From positions 1-64,000 of the forward strand of contig CAIOHR010000284.1 of the NCBI GenBank assembly GCA_903858115.1: a stretch of 64,000 bases of DNA, given 5' to 3'. This document shows positions 17,876 through 26,792 of the stretch, in pieces. Made by a program: the position numbers and the translations under genes. The notes beneath the pieces were generated by a model. The model did not search any database. It saw only the letters and a list, made by a program, of their open reading frames with translations, and was not told where the DNA came from. Origin of the DNA: an uncultured Pirellula sp. Lineage in GTDB: Bacteria > Planctomycetota > Planctomycetia > Pirellulales > Pirellulaceae. Numbering within the stretch: position 1 is the stretch's first letter; the number at the start of each line of letters is the position of its first letter.

Positions 17876-17910
17876 CTCTCCGAGGCGCAAAACAAAGGTG
17901 CCTCGGAGAG
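17876..17910. promoter_or_regulatory. Strong inverted repeat upstream of the dehydratase gene
   Basis: CTCTCCGAGGCGC (17876-17888) and GTGCCTCGGAGAG (17898-17910) form a 13-bp stem with one G-T pair and a 9-base loop. It lies between divergent pntAA and the pentonate dehydratase, about 80 bases before the latter's start. No T-run follows on either strand, so it is not a typical terminator. It may be an operator or a leader hairpin. The rest of 17654-17990 shows no gene. Confidence 0.5.
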
Positions 17911-17990
17911 TCGAAATTACCCTGTAAAACAGAGCACAAAGCAAAGCCCTCCATTCCAAACGTCACATCCTGTCCCCAAGGTTCTTAAAA

Positions 17991-19715
17991 ATGAATGACC
18001 GACTCTCTTCTCACGAACTTCGATCCGCACGTTGGTTTGCAAAAGATGACCTTCGCAATTTTGGGCATCGATCGAGACTCAAGGGGATGGGTTTTGATGA
18101 CGAAGACTATATGGGAAAGCCCGTCATCGGGATTTTGAATACGTGGAGTGATCTGAATACTTGTCACTCGCATTTCAAAAATCGAGTGGAAGAGATCAAG
18201 CGTGGAGTGCTGCAAGCCGGCGGATTTCCTGTCGAAGTGCCCGTCATGAGTCTCGGTGAAATGCTTATGAAACCGACGACGATGCTTTATCGCAATCTAT
18301 TGGCGATGGAGACTGAGGAGTCATTGCGATGCCATCCGATCGATGCAGCAGTGCTCATGGGAGGATGTGACAAAACGGTGCCTGCACTGATCATGGGCGC
18401 CCTTTCGGCAAATATTCCATTTCTCTTTTTTCCCGCCGGCCCGATGCTGAAAGCGCGCTGGAAAGACCAGACACTCGGAAGCGGCACCGACGCGTGGAAG
18501 TTCTGGGCGGAGCGTTGTGCGGGAAATCTCTGTGAAGGGGAGTGGAAGGAGATCGAGAATTGCATCGCCCGTTCCGCTGGCACATGCATGACGATGGGAA
18601 CCGCATCGACCATGGCTTGTATCGCGGAGTCACTCGGCGTGACATTGCCAAATGCTGGTAGTATCCCCGCAGTTGTATCGGAACACAGCCGACTGGCCGT
18701 TGCAAGCGGAAGACGTGCTGTCGATTTGGCCGTACAGCAAGTGAAGCCGTTGCAGTTGCTGACGCGTGAAAGTTTTCTTAATGCGTTGATCACTCAATTG
18801 ACTCTGAGTGGTTCAACGAACGCGATCGTACACATGATTGCCATGGCGGGTCGAGCTGGCCATCGAATAACACTTGATGACTACGATGCTATTTCTAAGA
18901 GAGTTCCTGTCTTGGCTGATTTGAGGCCGAGCGGTAAGTACTTGATGGAAGACTTTTACAATGCCGGCGGATTGGCAGCACTGCTTCAGCAACTGAGAGA
19001 TGTCCTTTACTTGGATGCCAAAACAGTGAATGGTAAGTCTCTCGGTGACCAAATCCAGAACGCAACTGTCATCGACCCACTTGTGATTCGCGATCGATCG
19101 AATCCGCTATGGCCGACGGGCGGCACGTGTGTATTGCGTGGAAACTTGGCACCAGATGGTTGCGTCATCAAGACCGTGGCGGCGGACCCGAAATTGCAAA
19201 AACACACCGGACCTGCGCTGGTGTTTAACTCGTATCTGGATATGAAGCAAAGGATCAATTCCCCGGAACTGCCGGTTACACCGGAAAGTGTGCTTGTGTT
19301 ACGAAGCGCAGGGCCCATCGGTGCGCCAGGTTTCCCGGAGTGGGGAATGCTTCCACTGCCCGACAAGATTCTCAAGCTGGGAATTCGCGACATGGTTCGG
19401 ATCTCCGACGCGAGAATGAGTGGTACGAGTTACGGAACATGTGTATTGCACGTTGCTCCAGAGTCTCACATCGGAGGTCCGTTAGCACTTGTTCAAGATG
19501 GTGATCTCATCGAACTTGATGTGGAGTCTAGGTCGTTGAATCTACTCGTCGCCCCGCAGACGCTCGAAGATCGCCGGAAAGCTTGGAAGAAACCGGTTGT
19601 TCGATGGCAACGCGGGTATCTCAAAATGTTCTCAGAACATACAACCCAAGCGAATCAAGGCTGCGACTTTGACTTCTTGCACGGAAACGACGCTGACTTA
19701 GAGCCAGAGATCTAA
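17991..19715 (+). CDS. Pentonate (L-arabinonate type) dehydratase, IlvD/Edd family
   Basis: A 574-residue [Fe-S] dehydratase that removes water from a sugar acid to give a 2-keto-3-deoxy acid. Cluster cysteines are visible: Cys58 (NTWSDLNTCHSHF), Cys126 (MGGCDKT) and Cys199 (AGTCMTMGTAST). Lys128 in the CDK motif would bind magnesium. The length (574) and the opening RSARWFAKDDLRNFGHRSR match the L-arabinonate/D-xylonate dehydratase branch rather than the dihydroxy-acid dehydratase IlvD branch. No transporter or aldolase for the pathway is adjacent. The exact sugar acid is inferred. Confidence 0.9.
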   Translation: MNDRLSSHELRSARWFAKDDLRNFGHRSRLKGMGFDDEDYMGKPVIGILNTWSDLNTCHSHFKNRVEEIKRGVLQAGGFPVEVPVMSLGEMLMKPTTMLYRNLLAMETEESLRCHPIDAAVLMGGCDKTVPALIMGALSANIPFLFFPAGPMLKARWKDQTLGSGTDAWKFWAERCAGNLCEGEWKEIENCIARSAGTCMTMGTASTMACIAESLGVTLPNAGSIPAVVSEHSRLAVASGRRAVDLAVQQVKPLQLLTRESFLNALITQLTLSGSTNAIVHMIAMAGRAGHRITLDDYDAISKRVPVLADLRPSGKYLMEDFYNAGGLAALLQQLRDVLYLDAKTVNGKSLGDQIQNATVIDPLVIRDRSNPLWPTGGTCVLRGNLAPDGCVIKTVAADPKLQKHTGPALVFNSYLDMKQRINSPELPVTPESVLVLRSAGPIGAPGFPEWGMLPLPDKILKLGIRDMVRISDARMSGTSYGTCVLHVAPESHIGGPLALVQDGDLIELDVESRSLNLLVAPQTLEDRRKAWKKPVVRWQRGYLKMFSEHTTQANQGCDFDFLHGNDADLEPEI

Positions 19716-20004
19716 CACCATTGACGAGATCGTCCGATAGCGAATGTGGCTGTGGCCCTACTTGCTCCCCAGCCTTTGCATGCTCCGGATCTTCACCTTC
19801 CGGTTCGCGTATATCTTCGATTGTGCGCAAAACGTCATTTTATTGAGGTCTTTCAACCAATACGAATGGCGTTGGTAACTCTACGCTTGATATGATATAT
19901 TGGATCTTTATCGCCGTTTCGATCTCGATCGCCGTTTTGCGTGAGTCGTACGACTCCATGGAATACTTACTTTCGTTTTTAACGATTTCAATTCGAGGCA
20001 CTGT

Positions 20005-20997
20005 ATGAAAAAGTCTTTTGGTTTTACGTTGGTGGAGCTGTTGGTCGTCATTGCCATTATCGGTATTCTGGTGGGATTGCTTTTGCCGGCAGTACAAGCG
20101 GCCCGGGAAGCGGCCCGACGTATGCAATGCTCTAACAATATGAAGCAACTGGGGCTTGCCTCACATAACTATCACGACGCGCATAAAAAGTTCCCGATCG
20201 GACAGCATTTGTTCGGCACGATTACAGGTGGGGTTTCGATGGGGTTAGGATACAACTGGAGCTTTGGATTGCTACCATACATCGAGCAAGGGAATCTTTA
20301 CAATCAGTTTGACAATCGATTTCCTGTTTTCGAAAGAACAGTAACCAGAAATGGAATATTGGCAGGTACGCCTCTCGCTTCTTTTAGTTGTCCATCCGAC
20401 AAAAAGCCACCGACGATTGATTTGGCTTCCGAAAGAATCCGCCCTAGCGCAACATCGAGTTACAAAGCAGTGAACGGATCTTACAACAATGGATTCTCAA
20501 CGCCGACCTTCAATGACTCCGCTGCGTTCAACGGCACATTCGAAAGAGACTCGCGGGCCATTTACGGCATCAACAATCTAATGGATGGTACGAGCAACAC
20601 GATCATCATTGCAGAAACGAGATGGGGAATGAACGCGAGCGGCCGAACTCGCTCGTACATTTACGGTGCATCGGATCCGTCATCCAGTCCCTATGCCTCG
20701 GGTGCGAGTGAATGTAGTTTTCTGAATGGTCAAACAGCGATGAACTGGGTAATCACGGTCGCGACCTCGAGTGCTAACCGCACTGCGGGAAGCTTTCATA
20801 CAGGTGGGGCACAATTCGTATTCGGCGACGGATCAGTCCATTTTCTTAGCGAGAACATAGACCATACGGCCTCCGCCTACTTTGCAGCAGCACCCTATAT
20901 GCAGGGAGCGACAGCACCTCGAAACACCATGCCGTTCGGAACGTACCAACGATTGTTTTCTGTCGCTGACGGGCAAGTGGTAAATCCCTTCAATTAG
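20005..20997 (+). CDS. DUF1559 prepilin-like protein
   Basis: A 330-residue planctomycete-type protein. MKKSFG^FTLVELLVVIAIIG is a type IV prepilin leader with cleavage after Gly6 and the conserved Glu at mature position 5. RREAAR-like LLPAVQAAREAARRMQCSNN follows, the hallmark of DUF1559. The C-terminus has FVFGDGSVHFLSENID, the H-x9-DG region of the family. These proteins occur in dozens of copies per planctomycete genome; their role, perhaps as pseudopilins or surface proteins, is unproven. It is followed by a small lipoprotein gene, a frequent pairing. Confidence 0.96.
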   Translation: MKKSFGFTLVELLVVIAIIGILVGLLLPAVQAAREAARRMQCSNNMKQLGLASHNYHDAHKKFPIGQHLFGTITGGVSMGLGYNWSFGLLPYIEQGNLYNQFDNRFPVFERTVTRNGILAGTPLASFSCPSDKKPPTIDLASERIRPSATSSYKAVNGSYNNGFSTPTFNDSAAFNGTFERDSRAIYGINNLMDGTSNTIIIAETRWGMNASGRTRSYIYGASDPSSSPYASGASECSFLNGQTAMNWVITVATSSANRTAGSFHTGGAQFVFGDGSVHFLSENIDHTASAYFAAAPYMQGATAPRNTMPFGTYQRLFSVADGQVVNPFN

Positions 20998-21001
20998 GAC
21001 A

Positions 21002-21080
21002 CAGCCGACAACAAGGACGCAGCCGACAAAAGTCACGCTTTTACCGTAGCTTGGGACCCTTTGTCCCGAGCCTGATGGAT
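21002..21080. repeat. Partial copy of the GCCGACAAAAG repeat with a hairpin
   Basis: AGCCGACAA at 21003-21011 and AGCCGACAAAAGTCACGC at 21021-21038 repeat the end of the 108-bp element at 3.7 kb; the second match includes GCCGACAAAAGTCA exactly. Directly after it, GCTTGGGAC (21049-21057) and GTCCCGAGC (21063-21071) form a 9-bp stem with one mismatch and a CCTTT loop. It lies between the DUF1559 gene and the lipoprotein gene. Farther on, GGTTGAGAATGGT is repeated in tandem near 21110-21140. Confidence 0.6.
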
Positions 21081-21176
21081 TTTGCGAAGAGTTCGTGACG
21101 GACGGGACAATGGTTGAGAATGGTCCGGTTGAGAATGGTACCAGCCCACCTGGTTATTTCGAAAGGAAAGTATTGA

Positions 21177-21608
21177 ATGTTGAAATCTGTTGCTGGCGTT
21201 GGTTTCTTGATGATAGCTCTCATGCTTCAGGTGGGTTGTGGACCGAGCGGCCCCGACATCGCTCGTGTGCAAGGAACCGTGACTATGGACGGGAAGCCAC
21301 TTCCGAACGCCATCATCATGTTTGTTCCGGTGGGTGGCCGACCGTCTGTCAGTGAAACGGACGCGAACGGAAAGTACGTGTTGGAGTTCAGTGGCGGAAG
21401 GAAAGGTGCAATTCCTGGGATCAATCGAGTGGAAATCAATACGGGTCGATTGGCTTATGAAAAAGACGGGAAAAACTATACTGCCGTGAAGGAAAGTGTG
21501 CCAGTACAGTATAATCGCCTCACGACCCTTGAGTTTAATGTCGAAGCTGGGAAGAATAATACTGCGGACTTCGCTCTCAAGTCTGGAGGAAAAATCGTCG
21601 AGCAGTGA
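21177..21608 (+). CDS. Small lipoprotein with carboxypeptidase-regulatory-like (beta-sandwich) domain
   Basis: A 143-residue protein with a lipoprotein signal peptide; the lipobox LQVGC is at about 17-21, followed by GPSGPD. The remainder reads VQGTVTMDGKPLPNAIIMFVP, SETDANGKYVLEF and GINRVEI, the pattern of a carboxypeptidase regulatory-like or transthyretin-like beta sandwich. Such lipoproteins follow DUF1559 genes in many planctomycete loci and probably sit at the cell envelope. Function is unknown. It ends 12 bases before the AraC-type regulator's likely start. Confidence 0.9.
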   Translation: MLKSVAGVGFLMIALMLQVGCGPSGPDIARVQGTVTMDGKPLPNAIIMFVPVGGRPSVSETDANGKYVLEFSGGRKGAIPGINRVEINTGRLAYEKDGKNYTAVKESVPVQYNRLTTLEFNVEAGKNNTADFALKSGGKIVEQ

Positions 21609-21620
21609 GGATTGGAAACG

Positions 21621-22388
21621 ATGAACGACCGTGCGAAATCGGTTGAGACCAGTAGACCCGATTCCGTTCAATCCATCGAGCTGAAGTTGCTTGTACAGCT
21701 CTTTGACAATGCTCCCGACGTCGCATTCTTTGTGAAGGATGCTCTTGGAAAGTATCTGGCGGTCAACGACTCGCTCGTGAATCGCCATGGTTTAAGCACG
21801 AAGCAGGAAGCGATCGGAAAGTGCCCATGTGATATATGTCCTGGTGAATTCGGACGAGTACCGACAGAACAAGATACGCGTGTCTTGGAGACTGGATTGC
21901 CACTGGTCGACCATCTTGAAATGCAGTGGCACAAACCGAATCAGCCCGTCTGGTGCCTCACGACCAAGCTTCCGATTCTGGATCCCACGGGTCATGTTCA
22001 GGGACTGATTGGATTCTCTCGAGATGTTCGATTGCAAGTGGAGAGCCATGAGATCCCGGAAGAGTTGGCGAACTCGCTAGACTACTTCGAAAGCCATCTT
22101 CAGGAGCTCGATTCCCCCTCCGCGCTTGCAAAACGATCGAACATCACACTTCAACGTTTGACCCGTTTGACAAAACGACTCTTCGGTTTGACGCCTGGAC
22201 AATTGATTACCAAGATTCGAATTGCGGCTGCGTCTCGAATGCTCATGGATAGCCAAACACCGATCGCCGATGTTGCGATCGCCTGCGGATACTATGATCA
22301 GAGCGCGTTTACTCGAACGTTTCGATCTGCAACCGGCGTGACACCGTCGGAATTTCGAAAGCACTCCCAGGCCGTGCTTGAGTGTTAA
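21621..22388 (+). CDS. PAS-domain AraC-family transcriptional regulator
   Basis: About 255 residues; the frame opens with TTG at 21612 but the ATG at 21621 is more likely. The PAS domain (about 18-135) includes FDNAPDVAFFVKDALGKYL and GLIGFSRDV. The C-terminal double helix-turn-helix (about 155-250) has QTPIADVAIACGYYDQSAFTR and FRSATGVTPSEFRK, the classic AraC signature. PAS-AraC fusions of this kind are abundant in planctomycetes. The signal sensed and the targets are unknown; proximity suggests the neighbouring DUF1559/lipoprotein pair or the dehydratase. It converges on the next gene with 17 bases between. Confidence 0.92.
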   Translation: MNDRAKSVETSRPDSVQSIELKLLVQLFDNAPDVAFFVKDALGKYLAVNDSLVNRHGLSTKQEAIGKCPCDICPGEFGRVPTEQDTRVLETGLPLVDHLEMQWHKPNQPVWCLTTKLPILDPTGHVQGLIGFSRDVRLQVESHEIPEELANSLDYFESHLQELDSPSALAKRSNITLQRLTRLTKRLFGLTPGQLITKIRIAAASRMLMDSQTPIADVAIACGYYDQSAFTRTFRSATGVTPSEFRKHSQAVLEC

Positions 22389-22405
22389 AGTTACCAGCAG
22401 TTTGA

Positions 22406-23917
22406 CTAAATCTGCGTTTCGGAAAATGGTTGATTGAAGATGCCCGAAGACACGAAGCTGTGCGCTGGCTGTCTCTCGACAGGTGTTTTTCGATAACCAA
22501 AGAAAGCACGTCGCTCGATGGTTTCGGCAACTTCGGCGGGAACATGTTCTCGCCAACTGAAGTCGCCAGCCTGTATTTGTCGTAGAACCTCGCGCGAGAA
22601 CGTGTTCAGGTGGCGCGGGTCAAAGTTGTCGAGTTGTTCAATACAATGCTTGTCGACCAAGTATTCATAGAGTTTGCGCAACTCCGGCGCAACTTGTAGA
22701 TTATCGACCAACGTTAACTCGTTCGTCGCTTGGTTCAGCAACGGATACACATATAGTTTCAGATCGTTCTTGAACAATCGGCCGAACGACTCCAAGATCC
22801 CGCCGTCGAGCTGTGAATAGTATTTTTCATCGAACAGTTCGCACACGCTCCCTGCTCCCATGGTGATACCAATCTTCTTCTTGGTATAGCGAGCGAGGTA
22901 CGCGGCAAGTCGATAATACTCAAAGTAATCAGAAATCAATACGGTCATACCGCAAGCGGCCATGAGGTCGACTCGGGCCAGAAAGTCTTTCAAATCGATT
23001 TCGCCATTGGCTTTCAGGTTCTTCATCGTGATTTCAGCGAGCGTAACCACTTGATCTGCTTCGACATCCGGTTCTTGGCAGAATTTTTCGTAAGCCGAAC
23101 GAAGCATGTCCAGGTTGACGTTGGTGACAGGGCGGAAGCTTCCGCGTTCGACCAAAATCGGTCGCTTGTACAACACTTCGGAGGGCTGGAGGACTTCTCC
23201 CTTGGCAGAAAACATAGCAGCATTGCTCAAACCGAGCTGGACCAAACGCAGGCTCATGACACGATTGTCGACGTTACGGAATGCGATACCCGAGAACTCG
23301 ATCATGTCGATTTCAATTCGACGTGTGTTAAGGTTATCGAGTAAAGATTCGACAAGCCTTTCTGGTTCGTGGTGCAGGAAGAAAGCGCCGTACAGCAAGT
23401 TGACGCCGATGATCCCGATCGCTTCTTGTTGTGCAGCATTCTCGGTATCCAGCATGCGGACGTGAATGATGATTTGGCTATCTTGGTCACCAGGATGTGC
23501 TTGAAAGCGAACTCCCATCCAACCGTGACAATCGTTGGTTCCTTTGAAGTTTCGAGCGGAAACAGTGTCTGCAAAGGAGAAGAATGCAGTCGTGTCGCCG
23601 CGGCTTTCTTTCAATCGAGCAAGGTTGAGGGAATGCTCATGGTCGAGCATATCCTCCAAACGCTTACGACACACGTAGCGTTCGCATTGTCCATAGATCG
23701 CATCACTTACGGTCATGTCATAGGCCGACATACTCTTAGCAATCGTGCCTGCAGCTCCACCCACTCGAAAGAACCATCGCACGACTTCTTGTCCTGCACC
23801 GATCTCGGCAAAGCTCCCATAGCGACGAGGATCCAGGTTGATCGCAAGTGCTTTTTGTTCGGTGTTTGGGCGATTGGAGGTGGTAGAGCGATCGACGCAC
23901 ATAGATGAGTATCCCAA
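22406..23917 (-). CDS. Conserved protein of unknown function (503 aa)
   Basis: A 503-residue soluble protein without signal peptide. Its opening region, KALAINLDPRRYGSFAEIGAGQEVVRWFFRVGGAAGTIAKSMSAYD (written here in parts: YGSFAEIGAGQEV, WFFRVGGAAGTIAK, SAYDMTVSDAIYG), is highly conserved in a family spread through planctomycetes, Bacteroidetes and others. From memory, members carry transferred labels such as TonB-dependent receptor or nicotinate-nucleotide adenylyltransferase, neither supported by anything I see. No catalytic motif is recognised. It stands alone between convergent and same-strand genes. Confidence 0.85.
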   Translation of the reverse strand: MGYSSMCVDRSTTSNRPNTEQKALAINLDPRRYGSFAEIGAGQEVVRWFFRVGGAAGTIAKSMSAYDMTVSDAIYGQCERYVCRKRLEDMLDHEHSLNLARLKESRGDTTAFFSFADTVSARNFKGTNDCHGWMGVRFQAHPGDQDSQIIIHVRMLDTENAAQQEAIGIIGVNLLYGAFFLHHEPERLVESLLDNLNTRRIEIDMIEFSGIAFRNVDNRVMSLRLVQLGLSNAAMFSAKGEVLQPSEVLYKRPILVERGSFRPVTNVNLDMLRSAYEKFCQEPDVEADQVVTLAEITMKNLKANGEIDLKDFLARVDLMAACGMTVLISDYFEYYRLAAYLARYTKKKIGITMGAGSVCELFDEKYYSQLDGGILESFGRLFKNDLKLYVYPLLNQATNELTLVDNLQVAPELRKLYEYLVDKHCIEQLDNFDPRHLNTFSREVLRQIQAGDFSWREHVPAEVAETIERRAFFGYRKTPVERQPAHSFVSSGIFNQPFSETQI

Positions 23918-24225
23918 AAACTATTGGACAGAGTTGGCCAAATAGCATGGGATAAAGACAGATACGATGAGTTTCAATTGGAAGCAATTCGCGAGACTTT
24001 TCCAATAGCTCCGTCGCGCAGTCAGAAATTCCGTCAGAACCGCTACAGATTGCCGCGACAGGGATTGCACTAGTTTCGCTTCGATCAGCAGAATCCTCAC
24101 GTACGCTTCAGGTAGTGATTGGAGCTACAAACTTGTCAGCGATCGGTTCTACTTCGCAAAACGGGTGCTAACATACTCCGGCTCATGGTTATTGGTGACT
24201 TCGCTTACTGCTTGCTTTGCGACAA
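23918..24225. other. Intergenic region, nothing recognised
   Basis: 308 bases between fliW and the 503-residue protein gene, both on the minus strand. I looked for csrA, the usual partner of fliW, in all frames and did not find it. No strong hairpin or RNA gene is evident. Confidence 0.5.
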
Positions 24226-24669
24226 CTAAGCAGCCCGTCGACCCGAAACTATTTCGGTCAAGCCCAGAGGTAAAGCGAGTGGCTGATCGTCAGTTACGAC
24301 AGCTTGGATGGCCAAGTGCCGGGTGGCGTTCAGCAAAATCGGGCTCTTGAGGTTGGCCGTCAGAGTTGAACCGCTCTTGCTCACGATACAGAGGAAATAA
24401 AGCAAGTCGTCGGAATGCAAATGCAGCGACGCCAAGTCTCGCTTATGCACATGAGCCCGGTATTCTGGCAAATAGCGTCGCGGACTGATGACCGGCAATG
24501 CGACATTGGCAAGTGCAACCGATTGCAACCAAGCGACTTGGCTCTCATCGTCGGTGGAAAGCAAAATCCAGTGCCGACACGTTTCAAATCCGATCAATCC
24601 GTGGGGCATCAAGAGCATATCCGAATGATTGATCTCAATTTTTCCGAAGCGAGATGATTGAATTTGCAT
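24226..24669 (-). CDS. fliW: Flagellar assembly factor FliW
   Basis: About 147 residues from the ATG at 24669 (MQIQSSRFGKIEI); a longer frame from 24723 adds an unlikely leader. The family pattern is clear: FGKIEINHSDMLLMPHGLIGFE, then WLQSVALANVALPV and a P residue, then LKSPILLN near the end. FliW binds flagellin and also restrains the RNA-binding regulator CsrA, whose gene is normally adjacent. Neither csrA nor any flagellar gene is in the window, so this copy is isolated. Confidence 0.9.
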   Translation of the reverse strand: MQIQSSRFGKIEINHSDMLLMPHGLIGFETCRHWILLSTDDESQVAWLQSVALANVALPVISPRRYLPEYRAHVHKRDLASLHLHSDDLLYFLCIVSKSGSTLTANLKSPILLNATRHLAIQAVVTDDQPLALPLGLTEIVSGRRAA

Positions 24670-24823
24670 GATATCACCGGTGGACCAAGATTTACCTCGT
24701 ATGCTACAATCTGGCATCGGCACGTGGAGCGACCAAGCGTGAGGGCAAATTCAATTCCTCACAGAATTCTTGAGTCATTTCGCATCCAAAGTTCATTTTC
24801 TCGAAAACGATAGCCTGGTTTTA

Positions 24824-25934
24824 ATGAGTGATAGCAATATTTTGAAGCGGATCGAAGACATCCGTGTGAGGCTCGCACCTTTGCGAGACGGTCTTTGACT
24901 TGCCTGCCAAATTAGATGTCATTGCATCGCTCGAGGCCATGATGGGCCAACCGGATTTTTGGAACAATAGCGACAAAGCCCAGCAAATCGTTCAGCAACT
25001 TAAATCGATGAAGGTCGTGATTGAGCCCTTGAAGAAAGCGCTCCAGGCCTGCGATGATTTGAGCGAACTGGCCGAGATGTTGGACGACGATCCTTCCGCC
25101 GAGGCAGAGGTGCTCACAGAATTGAGTCAACTCGAGCTAGCGGTCGAGCAATTGGAACTACAGTCGCTGCTCAATGGTCCGCTGGATAATTGCGGTGCTA
25201 TCCTGTCAGTGCATGCTCGCGAGGGTGGTCTCGATGCGAACGATTGGGCGGAGATGCTGATCGGGATGTATGCATCCTGGGCACAAAAGCACGGCTATAA
25301 CGCTGAGCTTGTCGATCGATGCGACAACGAAGGAGCTGGAATCACTCAAGCGACGATCATTGTGCGAGGTCCGTTCGCATACGGATTCTTGCGCGGCGAA
25401 GAAGGAATCCATCGCTTGGTACGGATCAGTCCTTACAATGCGGAAGGCAAGCGGCAGACGAGTTTCGCAGCCGTCGACGTTTCGCCCGAAGTGGAAGATT
25501 CCGTCGAAGTCGAGATCGAGGAAAAAGATGTTCGCGAAGATGTGTATCGCGCCTCTGGAGCTGGTGGTCAGCACGTGAACAAGACGAGCTCTGCGATTCG
25601 ATTGACGCACGCACCCACAGGTATCGTCGTTCAATGCCAGAACGATCGCAGCCAACATAAAAACCGGGCGCAAGCGTGGAAGATGTTGCGTGCGCGATTG
25701 GCTCGCATCGAAGAAGAAAAACGAGAAGCTGAGATCGCAGCCAAACACCAGAACAAATCGGTGACTGGTTTCGGTTCGCAGATCCGCAACTATTTTCTCC
25801 ATCCAGACCAGCGGGTCAAAGATTCGCGCACCGGATTTCAAATGGGTAGCTTCCACGCAGTCTTGGGGGGCGATATCCAGGGGTTCTTGGAATCGTTCTT
25901 GAAGCACCGTATGGTTAGCTCCACCGAAGAGTAA
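24824..25934 (+). CDS. prfB: Peptide chain release factor 2, with programmed +1 frameshift
   Basis: RF2 ends translation at UGA and UAA. The real start is the ATG at 24824: 24 codons run to an in-frame TGA at 24896-24898 in the context CTT TGA C. A +1 slip continues as LDLPAKLDVIASLEAMM to the stop at 25934, giving about 369 residues. The GGQ peptidyl-hydrolysis motif is present in GAGGQHVNKTSSAIRLTH. The stop-codon recognition tripeptide, normally SPF, is SPY here (RISPYNAEGKRQTSF). A gene called only from 24900 would lack the N-terminus. Confidence 0.96.
24893..24899 (+). other. RF2 programmed +1 frameshift site
   Basis: CTTTGAC places a UGA codon after a slippery CUU with C following, the conserved autoregulatory site of prfB. 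When RF2 is scarce the ribosome slips +1 and makes more RF2. The Shine-Dalgarno-like stimulator usually found just upstream is weak here (GAGACGGT rather than AGGGGG). Confidence 0.93.
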
Positions 25935-25940
25935 CGCGAC

Positions 25941-26531
25941 ATGCCCCATTTAGAAACGGACGATGTTCGAGTCGAACACGTCAGGTCCAACGATCGTTTT
26001 GCCCATCGAATTCTGATTCGATGTGGAGATCGCTGGCTGCCGGTACTCGAATCGGTCGAAGGGACTGCGGCCAATGCATGGCCCCAGAGTCCACCGTGGC
26101 AGCAGATCGTCCAGGAATCGGTCGGTCCAAACGGTGAAGACGTACTACTCGGTGTTGGACTTTCGGGAAACGGCCACTGGTCCATCGCGATCGACAAAAA
26201 GCATCTCAACGGTTCCGAAGATAGCGAGAGTCAAAGCCTGTTCGTTTTGCATTTCGATATCGCCTGCAAGATTTCGAAAGGAGCTGATTTCCTCGGCTCG
26301 ACGTGGCAATGTTGCGAGGGTTGGGCCATTGCAACGTGGACGCCGGAACAAGTGTTCGTTCGTAACAATTCGCGAGCAGACTCGATCGCATTGCAGTTGG
26401 ATGCAAACCATGGCGTCTTTCGTTATTCGGAATCACCCCCGAATGGGGTATTGGTTTTAGCATCTTCCGATTCTCCCGCGTTAGCAAAAACCCATCGCTG
26501 GGCATTTGTAGTAAGACGGATTGCAAACTAG
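25941..26531 (+). CDS. Hypothetical protein downstream of prfB
   Basis: A 196-residue protein without signal peptide or membrane helix, seven bases after prfB and therefore probably in its operon. It is rich in Trp and aromatic beta-strand-like segments (HWSIAIDKKHL, LFVLHFDIACK, HRWAFVVRRIAN at the end). I do not recognise a family. The regular alternation of hydrophobic and polar residues suggests a beta sandwich. Codon use looks like that of its neighbours. Confidence 0.7.
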   Translation: MPHLETDDVRVEHVRSNDRFAHRILIRCGDRWLPVLESVEGTAANAWPQSPPWQQIVQESVGPNGEDVLLGVGLSGNGHWSIAIDKKHLNGSEDSESQSLFVLHFDIACKISKGADFLGSTWQCCEGWAIATWTPEQVFVRNNSRADSIALQLDANHGVFRYSESPPNGVLVLASSDSPALAKTHRWAFVVRRIAN

Positions 26532-26792
26532 GCAGTGGTTTCTTTGATACCACCTGCGGATTGCGCCTTAAGGCAAGTGGCGGCGGGTTGGGATGTTAAG
26601 ATTTCATCCGCAGCCCGTCTTGCGTTAAGATTTGTTCATAAACCGCAAGTGAAAAAAGAGAGCGCCCTGAGGTTCATACCATTGGGCCTAGTTTTCGTGG
26701 GTAAGTGATTTGGCTTGCAAATTCGGCAGGCTGAATCAGAGTAACTCTGTTGGGATAAAGCCTGAACCCGATGTTTCTATGCGAAAAACCCC

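Noticed and set aside
21033-21788. 251-residue minus-strand frame
   Set aside because: It overlaps a plus-strand lipoprotein with a clear signal peptide, lipobox and beta-sandwich motifs, and its own composition is not protein-like.
25206-25949. 247-residue minus-strand frame
   Set aside because: It lies opposite the conserved RF2 domains including GGQ; a shadow frame.
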